A stretch of DNA of 64,000 nucleotides from Dryas octopetala (taxonomy: Eukaryota; Streptophyta; Magnoliopsida; Rosales; Rosaceae). Both the position numbers and the translations under genes were made by a program. This document shows positions 1 through 12,131 of this stretch, in pieces. Location of the stretch: contig OY992840.1 of assembly GCA_963921425.1 (NCBI GenBank), positions 5,024,501-5,088,500 on the forward strand. Direction: 5' to 3'. The notes below the pieces were generated by a model, which was given only the letters and a program-made list of their open reading frames with translations, did not search any database and was not told where the DNA came from. Position 1 is the first letter of the stretch. Every line of letters begins with the position of its first letter.

Positions 1-2547
1 TTTAACTCCTCATTCTCCCGAATTAGTAGGGGTAGTTTTGTCCGCAAAGAGAATGGGACACGTGGCAATCTCTTGCCCTTGAGAAAATTTGGTTCCCAAA
101 GTATCAACAGAAAAAGAATGTAGAGAAAGATTTTTTCATTTTTTGGACTGAAAGGGAGAGAGGGTGACATAATTGAATGGACTAACGAGCCGACTAAATT
201 GTTGTTATTGATGTTTTCTTTTTTTGTATTAATTCTTAATTAAGTGATATTATTTTATTAAAAAAAAAAAAGAAAAGGAAAGATAGTAGGCAGGTAGACA
301 ACCCCAGTGTAAGCAATTAATTAAAAAAGTAAAAATTTGGAGCAAAGGCCGATGAACTCAAAGCACAGACTTGTTAGTTGAAGTTGAAAACCAACCCTTT
401 TGGAGTTTTGGGGTTTGTCCTCTTTGCACCGATGACTAGCTGACTTGCAATTTGTAAATGCAACCATGCAAATGATAAATTGATACGATATATATATATA
501 TACCCCTTTGGCCTTTGCCATCATCAATGTCTACATTACAATGCACACAACTGTTGTGTGCAGTACGTGCATTAATTGACGGTCTGATTTAAAGTGGGTT
601 GGGATTAATTAATGCACTACACCATGTCTTTCTCTAAATTTCATTAATTATTACTTATATATATATATATTTATGAGAGAAATTTACATGTCTCTATGAT
701 ATAAGCGAGGTAGCATCACAGAGTAAATAAAAAAAAAAAAAAAGAAGAGAGAGGAGTGAGAGACAAGTTTTTCTCTCTTATATCTTATGTCACGTCTCCC
801 AAATTTTTCTCATTATATATTCTTATCCCATTCCATCCATATTCTTTTTTACCGAAGTAGCTAGCCATGTACCAGAATAAGGGAACATTTCATTAGAGCA
901 CTCTTGCCTCTCTGTTTTGTTTTGTTTTGTTTTGTTTTTTGTCTGAATACTCTTGCCTCTTGGAAGATTCAATTTCTAAAAAGATTAACTTGGCAAATTA
1001 GTAGAACATCATATGGTGTTAGTATTTATGTCTTTGCCACAGATATTGTAGGCTCACCAAACAAAGATGCAAAAATCTGGGTCATGAAAAAAATACTTTG
1101 TTATTTACAAACATTTATTCAAAGTAGTCAATCACAATTTAACAAGTATCTAGTTTATTATTATTTTTTTTTTAATGATTAATAGGGTAAGTCAATATGT
1201 ATTAATTATGGTCGTGATAAGATAAACGAAGAAGACAATCATCTATGGTCATGAAATGTTAATAATTCTCATTTTTTTTTAAAAAAAATCCCTTATGCCC
1301 TATATGAAATCAAAAAATGTACATAAATGATTGACCGCCCTAATTATAATGTAGCCTGATAATTACAAGTTGACCGGATGTCAATTTATGATCGTTAAAT
1401 AAGGGTTAGCTGCTGGGCGAAAAACACAAAGGAATTTAATTAATTAATTTCCTTTTGTGTGTGTTAGCTACTAGGCGCATAAAGACATGTAAGATTATTT
1501 TGTTTATGAATTACGATGGAAGCCAATGATTGACATAAGAAATTAAGCACAAATTAGGAGTAATCACTCTTGTAAGTTGTAACTTTTAATAAATAACATT
1601 TTACAATTTAATTAGAGAGGGTTAGACACTTAATTAAAGGCAAAGTCAAAAGGTGACCCCAAATCCCAAATCTACTTAATCGTAGAGAGTAACAGAGAAG
1701 AGTGAAGAAGACATGTGGGAGGGTGGGGTGGGGTGGGTCAGAGACACAGCCCACAGCCCAGAGAGGGACGAAGAGATACAGCTCATTTCCACATGTGCCC
1801 GCCAACTTGTTTATTAATTATTCTCTTTTATCATCATTATTATATACTAATTCTTAATTACCCTTCACAATATTAAATAAATAATTAATTAATTAACTAT
1901 TCGGCCAATTTCTTTAATAAATCCAACCAACGTTTCTTGTTTCTTGTTTTTGTTTACCTCACACTTCTTTTTTAAAAAATAAAAAATAAAAAAGACGGTG
2001 GTTATTGTTATTGTTGTTCATTTTTAAATCTAAAACAAACAATCCTAGGTTAAATCGGTGATTCCAACATGTAGATATTCTCCAAGTTCCGTAGATTCTC
2101 AACCCAGCTTGCATAGTATCGTCTTTTTCTGTTTTTTTTTTGTTTTTAATTTTTATCGCGCCGTTATTTTTTGTGAAAATTTACAGCCTTTGCTAATTGC
2201 TCTAAAGTAAAATTAGATTACACTAATTTTCATTAATTAGTATCGATGTTTAAGTCGTTGGAGAGAGAGAGGGTCGTTACCGTTGAAGGGGAGTTGTGAG
2301 TAATAATGAGGCATCAGCTGTGTCGGCGGAGATATTTGTTAAATAAGACAAGATATAAAGAAGAGAGAGAATGTTGAAAACTTTGCAGGCAGATGATGAC
2401 AACGTGTGAGAGTGTGAGAGTGAGTGAGTGAGTTCTGAGTTGGGTAATAATAAATTTTTTATTTTTTTATTATCTGAACTGTGATGTGTGAATTAAGAAG
2501 GTAACAGATTGACTTTACATGCCCAGGCCTAAAAAGTAAAAAAAAAA
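1..2547. other. 5' intergenic region upstream of CESA, no gene seen
   Basis: AT-rich DNA with short A/T runs, a (TA)n tract near 490-500 and 658-670, TTAATTAA-type motifs and a T/G-rich run at 917-941. Open frames here are short, lack recognisable domains and look accidental. I see no supported gene, RNA or transposon ends. It may include distal promoter sequence of the cellulose synthase gene, but no specific element can be assigned. Confidence 0.6.
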
Positions 2548-2548
2548 G

Positions 2549-2913
2549 GTTAAGCATAAAAATAGTTCATGAAATTTATAATAAATTTTAATTTAATTTA
2601 TTAATTATAAAAGTATCAATTTAGTTTACAAATTTTTTAAATTATACAAAAATAGTACAAATGTTAAGTTTTATCGAAAAATATAATGGAAATTGGTCAT
2701 GTGCACAATAAATAACCACATTTTTAAGAGTATTTTAGTCCGTTTATCATATTTTTATGTGACTAATTTCGTTAATTTCTTTATAAAAATTAATGTTTGT
2801 ACTGTTTTGGTACAATTTGGAAAATTCGTGGACCAAATTGATACTTTTTTATAGTTAGTAGATTAAATTGAGAATCAATGTAAAATTCGTGGACCATTTT
2901 TGTATTTAACTCT
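2549..2913. repeat. Foldback MITE-like element A upstream of CESA
   Basis: The two halves are inverted copies of each other. The left begins GTTAAGCATAAAAATAGTTC and continues with 'taataaattttaattt'. The right ends with 'ggaccatttttgtatttaac' and contains the complementary 'tagattaaattgag'. The whole forms one long AT-rich hairpin of about 365 bp without coding capacity. The repeated phrase 'accaaattgatac' and its complement mark the stem. No clear target duplication was identified, so the superfamily is unknown. Confidence 0.7.
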
Positions 2914-2920
2914 AAAAAAA

Positions 2921-3282
2921 GAGTTAAATATAAAAATAATTCACAAATTTTATACTAATTTTTAATTTGATTTATTAATTATAAGTGTTAATTTGGTTCA
3001 CGAATTTTTCAAGTTACATCAAAGCAGTACAACCGTTAATTTTTATCTGAAAATTAACGAAATTGGTCACATGAAAATATGATGAACGAACTGAAATATC
3101 CCTGAAAAATGTGGTCACTTGTTGTGCACATACAGTTTTCGTTAAATTTTTCGATAGAAATTAACGTTTGTACTACTTTAGTACAATTTGAAAAGTTCGC
3201 AGACCAAATTGACACTTTTTATAATTAATAGACTAAATTGAAATTTATTGTAAAATTTATAGACTATTTTTATATTAATTTA
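2921..3282. repeat. Foldback MITE-like element B, adjacent to A
   Basis: This is a second self-complementary unit with the same motif order as the preceding element: GAGTTAAATATAAAAATAAT at the left, 'gaccaaattgacac' and 'agactatttttatattaa' at the right. It lies only a few bases from element A and is similar but clearly diverged. The pair sits about 640 bp upstream of the CESA start codon, inside the likely promoter. Confidence 0.7.
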
Positions 3283-3415
3283 ATTTAAAAAAAAGAAAAA
3301 AGGAAACTGAGCAGGTAAAAGCACAGTAAGAAGCCTAGCTACTTAGCTAGCATTATCGCATTATTTATTGTATGATTGCATTATTGGATCTTAGTTGACC
3401 GACATATATACATAA

Positions 3416-3463
3416 ATATATATATATATATATTTGTGTGAGTGTGTGTGTGTGTGTGTGTGT
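3416..3463 (+). repeat. (TA)n-(GT)n microsatellite in CESA upstream region
   Basis: An alternating TA run is followed directly by a GT run. It lies about 460 bp before the CESA start codon and is likely length-polymorphic. Confidence 0.9.
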
Positions 3464-3646
3464 GGGGTTTTGGTAACAAAAATGAAATTACCGAACAAGG
3501 GAAGTTAATCAATTTGGTTGATTGAGATTTAAGATGACAAGCAAGGAATGATAAGAGAGAGAAAAGTAGGAGGAGAGAAAGAAGTAGAAAAAGAAAGAGC
3601 AAATCTTAATCAGTTGAGATTTCAGACGGACTACTTGAAGAAAGAA

Positions 3647-3649
3647 GAA

Positions 3650-3680
<31 letters not shown>

Positions 3681-3772
3681 AGCTAAAAAAGGAAACAAAG
3701 CAAGTATTAGTTCCCTCCCTTCCTCATTCTCTCTCCTCCAAGTACTGTAACAAACACTCTCTCTCTCTCTCT
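3647..3772 (+). repeat. GA-rich and CT-rich tracts in the probable CESA 5' leader
   Basis: A GAGAGA tract at about 3651-3680 is followed by a CTCTCT tract at about 3757-3772, so the same motif occurs in both orientations within 130 bp. Such GA/CT tracts are common in plant core promoters and 5' leaders. The position 150-270 bp before the start codon fits that use, but the transcription start cannot be read from the sequence. Confidence 0.7.
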
Positions 3773-3919
3773 GTGGAGTGTCGGTGGGCAGAGAGAGACT
3801 AAAAGAGAGCATAATTAAGTTGTTGAAGCATATAGGATAGCAGAGGGGAAGCTTCATTTGTGTTGTGGCTTAATTTTGTGGGTTATATGCAATAAACAGA
3901 AGCATAAGTCAGATCTGAA

Positions 3920-6900
3920 ATGGAGGCCGGTGCTGGTTTAGTGGCCGGCTCTCACAACCGGAATGAGCTCGTCGTCATCCGCCGTGAACGTGACGGCGAT
4001 TCTGCTGTAATTCTTGCTTCCTTCCTTGGCTTTGCAACTTCATTTTATCATCTCTACAAATATACAATCGTTTTTGCTTAATTTTCTTAGCTAGCTAGCT
4101 AGATAGCTACTTTCTTAATTGAATAATTGATTGATTGATTACGTACTTTGAATTTTGTGGTGGTGGTGCTTAATCTAAATAATCTGTGTTAATTAATTAA
4201 TCAATAAATGGACTTGTTTAATTGATTAATTGGATGAAGATGAGCATGAATGTGATGGATGTGTTGTGCAGCCGAAAGGGTTGAAGGGGCGGATTTGCCA
4301 GATTTGTGGAGACGATGTAGGGGTGAACGCAGAGGGAGAGCTGTTTGTGGCGTGTAACGAGTGTGCGTTCCCCATTTGCCGCACTTGCTATGAGTATGAG
4401 CGCAGCGAGGGAAGCCAAGTCTGTCCTCAGTGCAAGACCCGATTCAAACGTCTCAAGGGTACTCATTTCATTCATTCATTCATTCATTCATTTCATTCTA
4501 CTGCTACTCAATTCGATAATTTCGATACCACTGAATAGTTGAATCATTCATATTAATTATAATTCAATTTTCTCTTGTGGTGGCAGGGTGTGCCAGGGTG
4601 CATGGCGACGAAGAAGAAGATGGCGTGGACGACCTGGAGAACGAATTCAATTTTGATACAAGGAGCAGGCACGATATGCAGCATGCGCTTTCCGCAGACG
4701 CCATGCTTCACGGCCACATGAGCTATGGCCGTGCCTCTGACTCTGATTACCCTCAAGTCCTTCACTCCATGCCCCAACTTCCTCTCCTTACCAACGGTCA
4801 AATGGTACTTACTCTCAAATTCATTTCAGTTCAATTCAATTTACTCAATTCAACTGCTTTCTTCATTCATCACATTCAAATTTGGACAATGAATCTTTGC
4901 AGGTTGATGATATACCTCCTGAACAGCATGCTTTGGTCCCTTCTTTCATGACAAATACTGCTGGAGGCAAAAGGATCCACCCCCTTCCTTTCTCGGATTC
5001 TGCATTTCCAGGTAACCAACCATCTTACTTTTGACTCTTGCTTTCCTGCACTCTAAATTCAATTAGCTTATTTACATTCAGACCTCTTCCCTCTTGGATA
5101 CTTTCCTTTTTTATGTTGGCTTAAATATTGTGCATTTATCCTTTTGCAGTACAACCCAGATCCATGGATCCTTCCAAAGACTTGGCTGCTTATGGCTATG
5201 GTAGTGTTGCTTGGAAGGAGAGGATGGAGACTTGGAAGCAAAAACAAGAGAAATTACAGATGATGAAGCATGAAAATGGCAAAGATTGGGACTATGACGG
5301 GAATGGGGATGGCCCTGATTTACCACTGTAAGTGCTTCTCTGCAACTTTGCTCCTTTCCTATGAGGTTGCAACCTAAACCCCTAATAGACCCAATGAATC
5401 CATAATAGAATCTCTACTCAAAAATTAGTTTTTAATATTTCCGTTTCCAATACCATAGTGTTAGAAAAATTCAAGGATTTCTGATCACTAAAAATTATTT
5501 GTGTTGCTCGTGGATCAGAATGGATGAGGCAAGACAGCCCTTGTCAAGAAAGTTGCCTATACCATCGAGCCAAATCAACCCTTACCGAATGATCATCATG
5601 ATTCGACTTGTTGCTCTTGGGTTCTTCTTTCACTATCGAATCATGAATCCTGTGAATGATGCATATCCATTGTGGCTCATCTCAGTCATTTGTGAGATTT
5701 GGTTTGGTCTTTCATGGATTCTTGATCAGTTCCCAAAGTGGCTTCCCATTGACAGGGAAACTTATCTGGACAGATTGTCCCTGAGGTAAGTAATCTGCAT
5801 ATTGTTTGTGTTCATGCAACTTTCCTTTTGGTCTGCATTTTGAATGCCTTTACAGTCCATGCTAATTATCCTATTTTCAGGTATGAGAAGGAAGGCCAGC
5901 CTTCACAACTTTGCCCAGTTGATATTTATGTCAGTACAGTGGATCCACTGAAAGAGCCACCTCTGGTGACTGCAAACACAGTTCTTTCCATTCTTGCAGT
6001 GGACTACCCCGTTGACAAGATCTCGTGTTATGTTTCGGATGATGGTGCTGCTATGCTGACATTTGAGGCACTGTCAGAAACGTCTGAATTTGCTAGGAAG
6101 TGGGTCCCTTTCTGTAAGAAGTTTAACATAGAACCACGGGCACCTGAATGGTATTTTGCTCAAAAAATAGATTATCTTAAAGATAAGGTGCTTCCATCAT
6201 TTGTGAAGGATCGGAGAGCAATGAAGGTAATGAGGGTTACTAGCAGTTGATACTTCCCTCTTACTCATTGCAGAATAAATAGTAAAATGCTGCTTACTAA
6301 ATTGCAGAGAGAATATGAAGAGTTTAAAGTTCGAATCAATGCTTTGGTTGCTAAAGCTCAAAAGGTTCCAGAAGAAGGGTGGACGATGCAGGATGGAACT
6401 CCGTGGCCTGGAAATAATGTTCGTGATCATCCTGGGATGATTCAGGTCTGTGCCATTGGAATTTGATTTTGTAACTAAACATTCAACGCATTTTGGAATA
6501 AATTAACAAGCTTATATGCACCTTAGGTTTTTCTTGGCCAAAGTGGAGGACATGACACAGATGGGAATGAATTACCACGCCTGGTATATGTTTCTAGAGA
6601 AAAGAGACCAGGGTTTAATCACCACAAAAAAGCTGGTGCAATGAATGCTTTGGTAAGTTGAATTAAAAGAGACAGAGAGAAACATCTTTTGAACTCCTTA
6701 GTCTTAGAAGTTCATAGAATTGTGTGTGTGTGTTTTCTTGTTTGCTTTCATTTTTATTTTAAGGGAGTGACATTTCTTGTCATCTCTTATATTAACAGGT
6801 CAGAGTCTCGGCTGTGCTCACAAATGCACCTTACTTGTTGAACTTGGATTGTGATCACTACATCAACAATAGTAAGGCTATTAGAGAGTCAATGTGTTTC

Positions 6901-9575
6901 ATGATGGATCCGTTGCTAGGCAAGAGAGTGTGCTATGTCCAGTTCCCACAGAGATTTGATGGTATCGACAGGCATGACAGATATGCCAACCGAAATACTG
7001 TGTTCTTTGATGTAAGCTTGTCTGTACAGTGAGACTGCTTTACTGCCATTTCAGTTCATTTGTCTTCTATTCTAAGCTAATACTTAAGTCATCATCAATA
7101 ACAGATTAACATGAAAGGTTTGGATGGGATCCAAGGGCCTATCTATGTTGGGACTGGATGTGTCTTCAGAAGGCAGGCTCTCTATGGTTTTGATGCTCCA
7201 AAAATAAAGAAGCCACCAACCAGGACATGCAATTGCTTGCCGAAATGGTGCTGTTGTGGATGTTTTTCTGGAAAAACAAAGAAGAAGAAAGCCAACAAAC
7301 CTAAGACTGATTTGAAGAGAAGAAATTCCAGGAATACATTGGCTTTGCCACCCCCTCTGGAGGGTATTGAAGAGGGCATTGAAGGTAAACCCTTGCCTTC
7401 CTCATAACATGGACCTGATTTCTCTGTTAAAAATGGAACTGACAGTAAATGCCGTGGGAAGAATGATCTTTGGCAGATTCAGATCTTTTTAATTTTTATA
7501 GTGTGGTTATCACTGTGGGTGAATAGTTGCACTAGCATGCACCAGATTCCTTCACTAAGAATACATCAGCAATGAAAAAACATGGAGTTCAAATGTTTTG
7601 AATCAGTTACCTGCTGAGCTAACAATCTGCCGTTTCATCAAGATTCAAATCAGTCTTTGATATCTATGTATCTTTTCTTTATACTTGGGACCCACATGAA
7701 CACTTACACACACTCAACTGCATATAGGAACCCACATGCAAATGCACAAACTCCACCATTGCTCACCTAGGTCTCTCATGGTCACCTAGTGCCGAGAGTA
7801 TTGTAACCCCAATAACTGCAACAATACTGCATTGTAGCTTTAGTTATGGCAATTCTTTGTTTGGGTATCAAAGCTAGACTTAACTATCAATGTCTATACT
7901 GGTTGTTGTTTTCTTTATCCACTTAAGAATTTCCTGTACATTGGGTTAAAAAAGGGGCATGCCCCTCTGTTTTCTCCATTCTTTGGCTCTGAGGAACCAG
8001 TTATGTATTGGTAGGATGAATCAAGAAAATATATATGTTGGAGAACCTACTTTATAAATCAGGATTGATTTGCATTCTTTCAAGTAAGGAAGGTTTGATG
8101 CTACCATTTAACTAGCAGTAGATTCACGTTGTTGCCCGATTTGTGTTTGCTACCTTTGTCGAGTCAAGGAGAATTACCACATTTTTTCTTTTTTTCAGAC
8201 CAATCTCAATTTGTATTTTGACTTCAAAAGACCTTGTCTGCAGGTGTTGAATGTGAAAGTTTGGCTCTGGTGTCGGAGCAGAAGTTGGAAAAGAAATTTG
8301 GACAGTCTCCTGTGTTTGTCGCATCCACCTTGCTAGAGGATGGCGGGTCACTGAAAAGCACTAGCCCTGCATCTCTGCTTAAAGAAGCCATCCATGTCAT
8401 TAGCTGTGGCTATGAAGATAAAACAGAATGGGGAAAAGAGGTAAGATGGTGTTTCAGTTCATGTGCTGATAGCTTGATATAATTTTTTTGACATGCTCAA
8501 TTAAGCTTTACTTCCAAATCCAGGTTGGCTGGATATATGGTTCAGTTACGGAGGATATCCTGACCGGCTTTAAAATGCATTGCCATGGGTGGAGATCCAT
8601 ATACTGTATCCCTTCAAGGCCTGCATTTAAAGGATCTGCCCCCATTAATCTTTCTGATCGTTTGCACCAAGTCCTTCGATGGGCCCTTGGATCAATTGAA
8701 ATCTTTTTGAGCAGGCATTGCCCTCTTTGGTATGGTTATGGAGGGGGTCTGAAGTGGTTGGAGCGTCTGTCTTACATAAATGCTACTGTGTACCCATGGA
8801 CATCAATTCCACTTGTTGCATATTGTACTCTACCTGCTGTATGTTTGCTAACAGGAAAATTTATCACTCCAGAGGTATATGAAATTTGAAGAGGATATAG
8901 TTGTTTTTTTGTTTTTTTTTTGTTTTTTTTTTTTAATTTTACTTAACCCCATGATATGTATCTTACAAAAGTTGTTCACTTGTATTGCAGATGAGCAATA
9001 TTGCTAGTTTGTGGTTTCTGTCTCTTTTCATCTCCATTTTCGCAACGAGCATATTGGAAATGAGATGGAGTGGAGTTGGTATTGATGAATGGTGGAGAAA
9101 TGAGCAGTTTTGGGTGATTGGAGGGGTGTCAGCCCATTTGTTTGCTGTGTTTCAGGGGCTCTTAAAGGTTTTAGCTGGTGTTGATACAAACTTTACTGTG
9201 ACATCAAAAGGAGGGGACGACGCTGAGTTCTCAGAACTTTATGCGTTTAAATGGACCACATTGCTCATCCCACCAACGACACTGCTCATAATAAACATCA
9301 TTGGAGTGGTTGCTGGAATCTCCAATGCAATAAACAATGGATATGAGTCATGGGGGCCTCTGTTTGGTAAGCTCTTCTTTGCCTTCTGGGTGATTGTTCA
9401 CCTCTATCCTTTCCTCAAGGGTCTGCTTGGTAGGCAGAACAGAACTCCTACAATCATTATTGTGTGGTCAATCTTACTGGCTTCCATCTTCTCCCTTTTA
9501 TGGGTTCGGATTGATCCGTTCTTGGCCAAGTCGGATGGCCCCGTCCTGGAGGAATGTGGATTGGACTGTAATTAA
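3920..9575 (+). CDS. CESA6: Cellulose synthase catalytic subunit, CESA6 clade (14 exons)
   Basis: The product polymerises UDP-glucose into beta-1,4-glucan in the plasma-membrane rosette complex. Exons: 3920-4006, 4272-4458, 4587-4804, 4903-5011, 5150-5327, 5519-5785, 5881-6226, 6308-6445, 6527-6652, 6799-7011, 7105-7384, 8244-8440, 8524-8874 and 8991-9575. All have GT-AG borders and all phases agree, giving 3282 bp and 1093 aa. An N-terminal RING-type zinc finger (CQIC...CNEC...CPQC) lies at about residues 38-83, followed by an acidic stretch. Two N-terminal membrane segments fall in exon 6. Catalytic motifs are SDDG near 401-404, DCD 569-571, TED 791-793 and QVLRW 831-835, followed by six C-terminal membrane segments. 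The Cys/Lys-rich class-specific region is in exon 11. The start (GSHNRNE) and end (CGLDCN) resemble the CESA2/5/6/9 primary-wall clade, which is an inference from remembered homologues. Intron 11 (7385-8243) is by far the longest. The gene looks intact. Confidence 0.97.
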
Positions 9576-10314
9576 CAACACATTCAAATTCAAATCTTGT
9601 GCAACCGGCCAGGGCCATGTAGGGGTTGATGGATGAATGATACAAACTAGGAAAAATGGGTGTGATGGGTCTGCAAACTGTAGATTAAATGCGTGTATGG
9701 AGGATTAAATCCTTGTGCAACTCCTCGGATTGGGGAATTCTATATATGAAATCCAATCCAATCCAATCCGAGCTGGTGGGTGCTGTTTGTAAGCTTTATT
9801 GGTGGTGAGAGATTGTTGTGCCGGACACAACTCACAAGTACAACAATGCTCTGATTCTTTTTTAGTTTAAATAATAACTGGAGTCTGGAAGATGAGGTAG
9901 GTAGGGTGAAGAAGAACAAGAACAAGAACCAGAACCAGAACCAGAACCACACTGCTTTTTGTGTATTATTATTTTTGTCATTTGTCACCAGTCTCTTTCT
10001 CTCTCTCTCAATATTCATTTTTTAATAACAGTAGGCCGTGTCCTGCTGCATGTAAGTTGTAAGTTGTAACTACAAAAGCAAAATTCTGGAACGGTACAAA
10101 ATCTTTGGGTTTATTGTTTGCCCTTCCTGTTACAGTTGGAGATTTTGTTTTGGTCAAATTACTGTTGGTGATAAATGAAGCTATGCTGTCGCTTTTTGTA
10201 AAAGAAACAAAATAGAAGAAAAAAAAAGTCTTCTTCGTCTTTTGGAAGAATGCGAATTATGTTTCAGACTTTTTGTTATGGTCCAATAAGCCCAAGGCCG
10301 GCCAGACTTATTAC
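9576..10314 (+). other. CESA 3' flank with hexamer repeat
   Basis: This is non-coding sequence after the CESA stop and probably holds the 3' UTR. A short tandem repeat of AAGAAC/CAGAAC hexamers lies at about 9910-9948. No convincing polyadenylation site or other gene was recognised. The stretch runs up to the left end of the Mutator-like element. Confidence 0.6.
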
Positions 10315-10625
10315 GGGGAAATTTTGAAAACTACCTCTCTTGGTTTTAATTACAGATTTGGCTTATTCGCGCAAATATTCTCTGAAATTAATTTTTATTT
10401 TTACCTTACCACTTTAAAGTTAAATTTTTTCACTTTGCCCATTAATCTTTACAAATCACTCATAGAAAGCAAGTTTCGTCAATTCCATTCGTTAGTCTGA
10501 TTAAACAGCTGACGTGGTGCATGCATGAATGGGCTTCTGGTAATTTACTGGCCTAAAGAGGCAAGTGAGAATGACAACTCTTCAAATGGGTGCCACATCA
10601 GATTTCAGTGGGTTCTACTGTGAAC
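10315..10625 (+). repeat. Left terminal inverted repeat of the MULE
   Basis: It starts GGGGAAATTTTGAAAACTAC. Its reverse complement aligns along most of its length with 22335-22618. The best-conserved block is 'cactttgccc..aatctttacaaatcactc'. Confidence 0.75.
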
Positions 10626-10769
10626 TTAAATGGATTTAACCCATCAGTTTGTTCCATTGTTTCAACACGTTTGAAAGGGGAGGGTTAGGGAATATATGAA
10701 CCCCTCCCATCTTAGCAGAAATCAATTCAATCCATAGTGAAGATTCGATTTGATTCTCTGTGTTGGAAG

Positions 10770-10811
10770 ATGACGAAGCTCAGGGAAGCTGGGCCCTTGC
10801 ACTGGTGGAAA
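10770..10811 (+). other. Short exon-like segment just inside left MULE TIR
   Basis: An ATG opens a 14-codon frame (MTKLREAGPLHWWK) that runs directly into GTAAGTG, a strong plant splice donor. I do not recognise the peptide. It could be the first exon of the MULE's own transcript or a captured host exon. Only the frame and the donor support it. Confidence 0.3.
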
Positions 10812-11059
10812 GTAAGTGAAATCTCTGTCTTTTTCTTTGTTTGTATTGATAGTGGTCCCAAAAATTAGGGTTTTCTAATGTCTCCATTTCCTTTATCGAG
10901 GCATGAGGTCAGACTTTTATGGATTTTAAATTGTTTTGCTACTATTGAACACACGTGCCGTTGCCAATTTTTAGGGTTTTGTGTCCATTGTTTTGTGTAT
11001 GCAGTTAAGGGTTTTTTTTTTTTAAGTCCAATTTTTAAAATGTACTATTCATCCGGCCC

Positions 11060-11142
11060 ACACGCTACAGTAAAATACTGTAGCGGCCCACTTTTTAAAA
11101 AATCGGTGCTACAGTGACGCCGTTACTGTAGCGCGCTACAGT
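11060..11142. repeat. Subterminal CTACAGT palindrome cluster (family X copy 1)
   Basis: The motif CTACAGTA-AAA-TACTGTAG is a perfect inverted repeat. It is followed by further CTACAGTG, TTACTGTAGC and GCTACAGTG copies. The cluster recurs at 55048-55120 in copy 2. Clustered subterminal motifs of this type are the usual form of transposase-binding sites, which is an inference here. Confidence 0.65.
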
Positions 11143-11346
11143 GTTTTTAAAAAAATATCATTTTTTCCCTTTATTTATTTTTTTTCATTTCAGTACCAAT
11201 TGATACATAAACTATCCAAAAAAAATAAATAATAATTTATGTATTTTCATGTCATAAACATGTTAAATAATAACCAATATAAAATATAAAAAATAAAAAA
11301 TCAAGATGAGGCTTCCATAATCTTTTACGTTTTAATAGTAAATATA

Positions 11347-12131
11347 ATTGTTACTATTAAATAGTAACAATCATCTATTGCTACTGGCCGGACAGTGGCA
11401 ATCAAATATTATCATTGTTTGATAGTAACAATCACTTATTGCTACTATCTGGCAGTAACAATAAAAAATTGTTATTACTTGGTAGTAACAATCATCTATT
11501 GATACTGTCTTACAGTAACAATTACATGTTGAAGATAAATAATATATCTTGTTATTGTCATACAATAACAATCACCAAAATTCAAACTATAGAAAATCAC
11601 AAAATTCAGAGAGTAATAATCACCTGATTGCTACTGTCACACAGTAACAAATCAGGTGATTGCTAATTTGCTACTATCACACAGTAACAATCACCTAATT
11701 GTTACTGTCACAGTGTCAATTATTATTTATTACCACTATCGAACAATGACTATTCTCAATGTGCTAAAAAAAACCCATAAACAACATACATATACAAATC
11801 TTATGTATTTTTCTAACATAAACACATAAAAAACAAAAATCTTTGTCTTCTTCTTTTTTTCTTTTTTGTTGAAGCTGTCGTGTATCTTCTGTTTTTTTTT
11901 TTTTTAACAATAGCCACTGTCAAAAAAATTACCACTGTCAAAAAAATACTATTTAACAATTGTCACTATCAGGCAGGAAGTGACAATCACATACAAATTA
12001 GTTCAAAAATGCAAGAAACACATCAAAACCAAATCCAAAAATCACTTATTGTTACTGTCCGGCAGTAACAATCACTTATTGTTACTGCCCGGCAGTGACA
12101 ATCAAGTATTGTTATTGTTTGATAGTAACAA
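11347..12131. repeat. Array of ~25-bp hairpins, ATTGTTACTNN(n)NNAGTAACAAT
   Basis: About a dozen short palindromes lie in two groups (about 11347-11730 and 12045-12131). The first, 11347-11371, is perfect: arms ATTGTTACTAT and ATAGTAACAAT with a 3-base loop. Others have arms such as ATTGCTACTG/CAGTGGCAAT and ATTGTTACTG/CAGTAACAAT, with loops like TCCGG or CCCGG. They are separated by short linkers such as CACTT or CATCT. Arm changes are often matched, or leave G:T pairs, in the opposite arm. No coding role is visible. Confidence 0.8.

Noticed and set aside
3548-3802. Glu/Arg/Lys-rich open frame upstream of CESA
   Set aside because: It is produced by GA-repeat sequence in the likely 5' leader. 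There is no domain, and the opposite strand is equally open.
11347-12131. CRISPR-like array
   Set aside because: Regular short palindromes with linkers superficially resemble repeats and spacers. But the linkers are only a few bases, the palindromes vary, no cas genes exist and the DNA is plant nuclear.
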